64,000 nt of DNA, taken from assembly GCA_016722505.1 (NCBI GenBank), contig JADKJH010000001.1, positions 744,001 to 808,000 on the forward strand, read 5' to 3'. The notes below the pieces were generated by a model. The model saw nothing but the letters and a program-made list of their open reading frames with translations. It did no database searches and was not told the DNA's origin. Of the stretch, positions 60,805 to 64,000 are shown in pieces (the stretch's first letter is position 1; the number at the start of each line of letters is the position of its first letter). The stretch is from Holophagaceae bacterium (GTDB lineage: Bacteria > Acidobacteriota > Holophagae > Holophagales > Holophagaceae). Position numbers and translations under genes: made by a program.

Positions 60805-61170
60805 TCAACCCTTCAACTCCAGCGTAGCTTTGATGGCCTCTCCTATTTCTTTCATGATGCCGCCATCCGCTTTTCCCAGTCGCTTCACGAGTCGTTCCTT
60901 ATCCACGGTGAAGAGTTGGGTGCAGTTCGCCCAACTGGGCGCGGGAAGGCCCGTGGCTTTGGTCTTTGGAACGGGGATATAGAAAACGAAAGGGCGGCCG
61001 CTGGTGGTGAGTGGCACCACGATGGTGGTGCGGGCGCCGGGCGCGTGATTGCCGAGATCTGTTTGGATGATGATTCCAGGCCTAAAACCGCCCTTCTCGG
61101 AACCCCGCCGTGGCTCAAAATTGAGCATCCAAATTTCACCCCGGTTGCACGTTTGCAGGGACTCGCTCAT
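60805..61170 (-). CDS. MazF/PemK-family endoribonuclease toxin
   Basis: A 121-residue protein with the CcdB/MazF barrel. RGEIWMLNFEPRRGSEKGGFRP carries the conserved Gly/Arg region, TTIVVPLTTSG the conserved Thr/Ser core strand, and GLPAPSWANCTQLFTVDKERL the C-terminal motif. MazF enzymes cut mRNA at short sites. Its ATG overlaps the stop of the antitoxin gene by four bases. Confidence 0.85.
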   Translation of the reverse strand: MSESLQTCNRGEIWMLNFEPRRGSEKGGFRPGIIIQTDLGNHAPGARTTIVVPLTTSGRPFVFYIPVPKTKATGLPAPSWANCTQLFTVDKERLVKRLGKADGGIMKEIGEAIKATLELKG

Positions 61171-61562
61171 CGGGCGGAGCCCAGCATTCCAGCCTTTCCC
61201 TTGGATGTTGTCTTGGGTGTTGTCTTGGGTGTTGTCTTGGGTGTTGTCTTGGGTGTTGTCTTGGGTGTTGTCTTGGGCTTGGCAGTAGAAACCGCAGCGC
61301 CCTTGGGCTTAGCCCCATAGGCTTTCCGCTTAGGTTCTGCCACGACTTGGGCCTGGGCAGCCATGGCGTAGCTTACGTCCTGGGCCTCGGCGTCCTCAGC
61401 GTAGGCACGCCAGTCGTGGGCAAGGCGCTTCCGGGCGGTGGACTCCTGCTCCCGGCGGATCAGATCAGCAAGAAACGCATTCACGCTGAGCGCGCTTCGG
61501 CGTGCGGCCTCTTGCAGGAAATGGCCCAGGCTTTCATCAATGCGAAGGGTGGTGCTGAACAT
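61167..61562 (-). CDS. Ribbon-helix-helix antitoxin with a TPKT-repeat tail
   Basis: A 131-residue protein. The N-terminal RHH-like segment is MFSTTLRIDESLGHFLQEAA, then ALSVNAFLADLIRREQE; the middle is Ala/Gln-rich (AYAEDAEAQDVSYAMAAQAQ). The C-terminal tail carries six copies of the four-residue unit PKTT encoded by a 12-bp DNA repeat. In MazE-type antitoxins the C-terminal part binds the toxin, so a repetitive, basic tail is unusual. It overlaps the mazF-like gene. Confidence 0.78.
   Translation of the reverse strand: MFSTTLRIDESLGHFLQEAARRSALSVNAFLADLIRREQESTARKRLAHDWRAYAEDAEAQDVSYAMAAQAQVVAEPKRKAYGAKPKGAAVSTAKPKTTPKTTPKTTPKTTPKTTPKTTSKGKAGMLGSAR
61206..61277 (-). repeat. Six tandem copies of a 12-bp unit in the antitoxin gene
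   Basis: TGTTGTCTTGGG repeats six times without change on the plus strand. The unit is a multiple of three, so a gain or loss of copies keeps the frame and adds or removes four residues. Confidence 0.95.
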
Positions 61563-61728
61563 GATGCGCTCCTTATCATCATTTTATGATGGCATCAAAA
61601 GACATCAATAGGAGATTCGTGTGTTTTTTTGGGATGTCCCACCCTTATTCCTGAACGATCGCTCCTCATTGCTCAGATTGCCCACACCAATAGGCCTTAA
61701 ACTATAGGGTCACCCGAACGGTACCCGC

Positions 61729-63138
61729 ATGCTCCGAACCACCCTTCTCACATCCATCTTGCTGGTCGCAGTGAATGCGCGCGCCCAGCAGCCTTCCGCC
61801 CCGGAAGCCGCGAAGACCAATGTCTTCGAAGCCACCGCCCAGGCGGTTCGGCCCGGGGATTCAGTGGGTTTGCGGTGGGATTGCGCGGTCGCGGGAAAGG
61901 TGCGCCTGGATCCGGGCGGGCTCGTGATGGAAGCCAAGGGCCAGGCCACGGTCAAGCCGTCCGCCACCACCATCTACACGCTCACCGAGGCCAAGCCCGG
62001 CGGCGCGATGCTGGGTCGCGTGGAAGTGCGCATCGAACCCTACGCGCCTTACGGTGAACCGGCCAAAGTCTGCGCTTTCGAGGCCAGCACCCACGCCGTG
62101 CTGCCAGGCGAGCCGGTGGTGCTGCACTGGACCTGCACGGGCACCGCCAAGGTGAAGCTGGAACCTGGCGGCCTGGAGCTGGACGGCCAGAGCGAGATCA
62201 CTGTTACTCCGTTGGAAACCACGCGCTACACCATCACTGCTTCCAATTTTGCGGGTGGAGCTTCCCGCACGGTGGAAGTTCAGGTTCTTAAATCTCCGGT
62301 GGGGCAGCCTGCGCGAGTCTGTGCGTTTTCCGCAGCGCAGAGCGCCATCCGGCCTGGCGAACCCGTGGAATTGCACTGGGAATGCGTGGGCGATTCCAAG
62401 GTGCGGCTTGAACCCGGTGGGATCGAATTGGATGGCAAGGACCGCATCACCGTGCAGCCCACGGAAACCACCGTCTACACCCTGAGCGCCGCGAATGTCC
62501 TGGGCGGCTCCAGCCGCAGCCTGGAGATCCGTGTCATACCGGGGCTTCCAGAGAGACCCGCCAACACGCAAAAGGCCGCGCAAACGAACGAAACCGCAGC
62601 AAATTCAGAATCCAGAAACCCGACATCCGAAGCCAGGAACCAACCAGCGGAACCACCCAAGGCCCTCAGCGGAAACCCTGTGCGCGCCGCCAAAGCCACC
62701 AAAGCCATTCAAGCCACCGAAACCATCGAGCCGCCGCCTGCCAGCTCAAAGGCGGTGACTGCCAATGACACGAAGACCGCCGCCTTCCGCGAAGCGAATC
62801 TGCCCCTCGCCATCGCGTTGAGCGAGGTCCAGCGGGCCGCGGCCCCGCCGGATCGATGGACCGTCCGCCTGGTGGTGTCAGGTTCCATCGGCGGGCTCAA
62901 AGTGCTGGCAAAACACGGTGGCAAAGAGGCCGAAGATCTCATGGTGCTGCCCTTTGTGCGCAAGGACGGGATCCGCTGGTGGCAGGCCTGCTATGGCGCC
63001 TTCCCCAGCAAGTCCGCCGCGCTCCAGGCGTATGCGAAACTTCCGGAAGCGTTGCGCAAAGCGCTATCAACACCCCTGCCATTGCATCTGGACCGGCTGC
63101 CGGGGGATTTGCCGAAGGTTGTTGAACCTCAGGCTTGA
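61729..63138 (+). CDS. Exported protein with three Ig-like domains and SPOR-like C-terminus
   Basis: A 469-residue protein with a signal peptide (LLTSILLVAVNARAQ). Three similar domains of about 80 residues follow, each with a PGEPVVLHW-Cys-like centre, LEPGGLELDG and TETTVYTL (residues about 30-260). These resemble Ig-like repeats. A Pro/Ala/Lys/Thr-rich linker (about 265-370) leads to a C-terminal domain (WTVRLVVSGSIGGLKVLAK, then WWQACYGAFPSKSAALQAYA) that looks like a SPOR peptidoglycan-binding domain. It is probably attached to the periplasm or cell wall; function unknown. Confidence 0.68.
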   Translation: MLRTTLLTSILLVAVNARAQQPSAPEAAKTNVFEATAQAVRPGDSVGLRWDCAVAGKVRLDPGGLVMEAKGQATVKPSATTIYTLTEAKPGGAMLGRVEVRIEPYAPYGEPAKVCAFEASTHAVLPGEPVVLHWTCTGTAKVKLEPGGLELDGQSEITVTPLETTRYTITASNFAGGASRTVEVQVLKSPVGQPARVCAFSAAQSAIRPGEPVELHWECVGDSKVRLEPGGIELDGKDRITVQPTETTVYTLSAANVLGGSSRSLEIRVIPGLPERPANTQKAAQTNETAANSESRNPTSEARNQPAEPPKALSGNPVRAAKATKAIQATETIEPPPASSKAVTANDTKTAAFREANLPLAIALSEVQRAAAPPDRWTVRLVVSGSIGGLKVLAKHGGKEAEDLMVLPFVRKDGIRWWQACYGAFPSKSAALQAYAKLPEALRKALSTPLPLHLDRLPGDLPKVVEPQA

Positions 63139-63155
63139 TCATCCAGGATCAGGAA

Positions 63156-63631
63156 TCAAGGCTTGGCGCAGGCGCGGAATGCTGGCAGGTGGTGGCTCCG
63201 CGAGGCGTCCTGCAACTGGCGGAATACCATTCGCACATCGCTTTCCCGAATCTGGGACAGAAGCCGGTCATACAGGGCGATGGACGCTTCCTCGATTTTT
63301 ACCCCCGCGGCGCAAGCCTCCGGCAAGGTGGCTGGCGTTGAGGGTGGCGCTCCTTGGTGAGGATTCGGGGGATTTCGACTTGATGGACACGGAAGAGTTC
63401 CAGCAGGGTCTCCTGATCGCAGTGTTCCTCATCCACGATGCTGAGAAAGGGTTCAACGGGGCCGAATTTGGCCAGCACCGCGGCGTAGGTAGCCTCGGCC
63501 TTGCGTCCATCGGCCAGGGCTTCCAGCAGCGCGGTTCGGGTGGCGTCCGGCAAGAGCAATGGGAGTGGGAGTGGCGCCGGGAGTGGCGCCGGGACGGGTG
63601 CTTGGACCTGGGGCACAAGGAATGGCAGCAT
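63156..63631 (-). pseudogene. DUF2202-like protein with a frameshift
   Basis: From ATG 63631 the frame encodes a Pro-rich start and a ferritin-like helix pair: ALLEALADGRKAEATYAAVL, FGPVEPFLSIVDEEHCDQET and LLELFRVHQVEIP. It then drifts into a meaningless sequence ending near 63299. Another frame resumes at PNPHQGAPPSTPATLPEACA and continues ALYDRLLSQIRESDVRMVFR to a stop at 63156-63158, as expected for DUF2202. The break is in the five-G run 63367-63371, where one more base restores the frame. Function unknown. Confidence 0.72.
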
Positions 63632-63719
63632 GTCGCACCATCCTTCAAAGTTGGGGAGGGTGAAAATAATCGCCAATACAATTTTGCGCGCCCTGTCCAG
63701 AGCGCCGGGATATCCAACC

Positions 63720-64000
63720 CTAGATCCGCTCCAACGCCGCCTGCAATTTCGCCTGCACTTCCGCCGCCTGGGCGGGATCCAGGCGTTCGGTGAGCGTGAA
63801 TAATGCGCGTGGATCCACGGCGGTGACTTCCACCTCAAGGGGCAGTCTGCGCACCACCACATTGCAGGGCAGAAGCACTGCGACCTCCGGCTCCATCGCC
63901 AGCGCTTCGAAGGCTACGCCGGGAAGGCAGGCCCCTAGGATCACGCGGCGTTCAGAATCCTTCCCGAGCTTGGCCTTGAAGATTGCCTGGGTATCCATCT
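63720..64000 (-). CDS. DUF302 protein, start beyond window edge
   Basis: The reading frame covers about 92 residues, including QAIFKAKLGKDSERRVILGA, CLPGVAFEALAMEPEVAVLL and PCNVVVRRLPLEVEVTAVDP, the full DUF302 signature. The family usually starts 20-50 residues earlier, so the gene probably begins beyond base 64000 and the Met at the edge is internal. DUF302 proteins are small and lack a known reaction. It ends 88 bases before the DUF2202-like gene on the same strand. Confidence 0.75.
   Translation of the reverse strand, partial: MDTQAIFKAKLGKDSERRVILGACLPGVAFEALAMEPEVAVLLPCNVVVRRLPLEVEVTAVDPRALFTLTERLDPAQAAEVQAKLQAALERI

Overview
The window is GC-rich bacterial chromosome with tightly packed genes, short intergenic gaps and frequent ATGA overlaps. 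Sigma-54 control, cyclic-di-GMP enzymes with propeller or hemerythrin sensors, Roadblock and DUF4388-type signalling proteins, several acyl-CoA enzymes and S9/M28 exopeptidases together suggest an Acidobacteriota lineage near Holophaga/Geothrix. This is inference from protein style; no rRNA or tRNA gene was recognised.

Layout. 1-2.3 kb: end of a sensory operon (DUF8082-like tail, Roadblock-like protein, two related periplasmic sensors). 2.5-9.2 kb: hydrolase, ECF sigma factor with a membrane partner, zinc alcohol dehydrogenase, a broken cNMP-binding/DUF1003 gene, a 422-bp MITE-like element and an acetyl-CoA-synthetase-type enzyme. 9.4-14.5 kb: histidine kinase and NtrC-type regulator, then a sigma-54 promoter with an IHF-like site before a REC-DUF4388/Roadblock pair, then a hemerythrin-diguanylate cyclase. 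14.6-35.4 kb: housekeeping and accessory genes (CPBP protease, arsC, DoxX, OLD-type nuclease, S9 peptidase, two SPFH proteins, pheA, M28 peptidase, sugar formyltransferase, TPR proteins, cold-shock protein). 35.8-46.7 kb: acyl-CoA dehydrogenase, a frameshifted aminotransferase, SDR, a propeller-GGDEF protein, two sister MFS transporters and an acyl-CoA carboxylase subunit. 46.8-58.5 kb: a toxin-antitoxin-like pair, a UPF0149 protein, and a complete type I-C CRISPR-Cas locus (cas3-cas5-cas8c-cas7-cas4-cas1-cas2) with 37 full repeats plus one truncated repeat. 58.7-64 kb: a frameshifted acyl-CoA dehydrogenase, a MazF-type toxin with a repeat-bearing antitoxin, an Ig-like/SPOR-like exported protein, and DUF2202-like and DUF302 genes running off the end.

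The most notable non-coding features are two copies of a composite intergenic repeat (22.5 and 60.6 kb) whose backbone is colinear but whose two hairpin loops are reverse-complemented between copies; a TTA-flanked element with perfect 21-bp inverted ends; gene 3-prime-end relics at 2.4 and 35.6 kb; and a CRISPR spacer present twice with different lengths. Three genes carry single-base frameshifts. Two lie in G/C homopolymers and may be sequencing errors; the third has a CCC-TGA-C context resembling a programmed +1 site.
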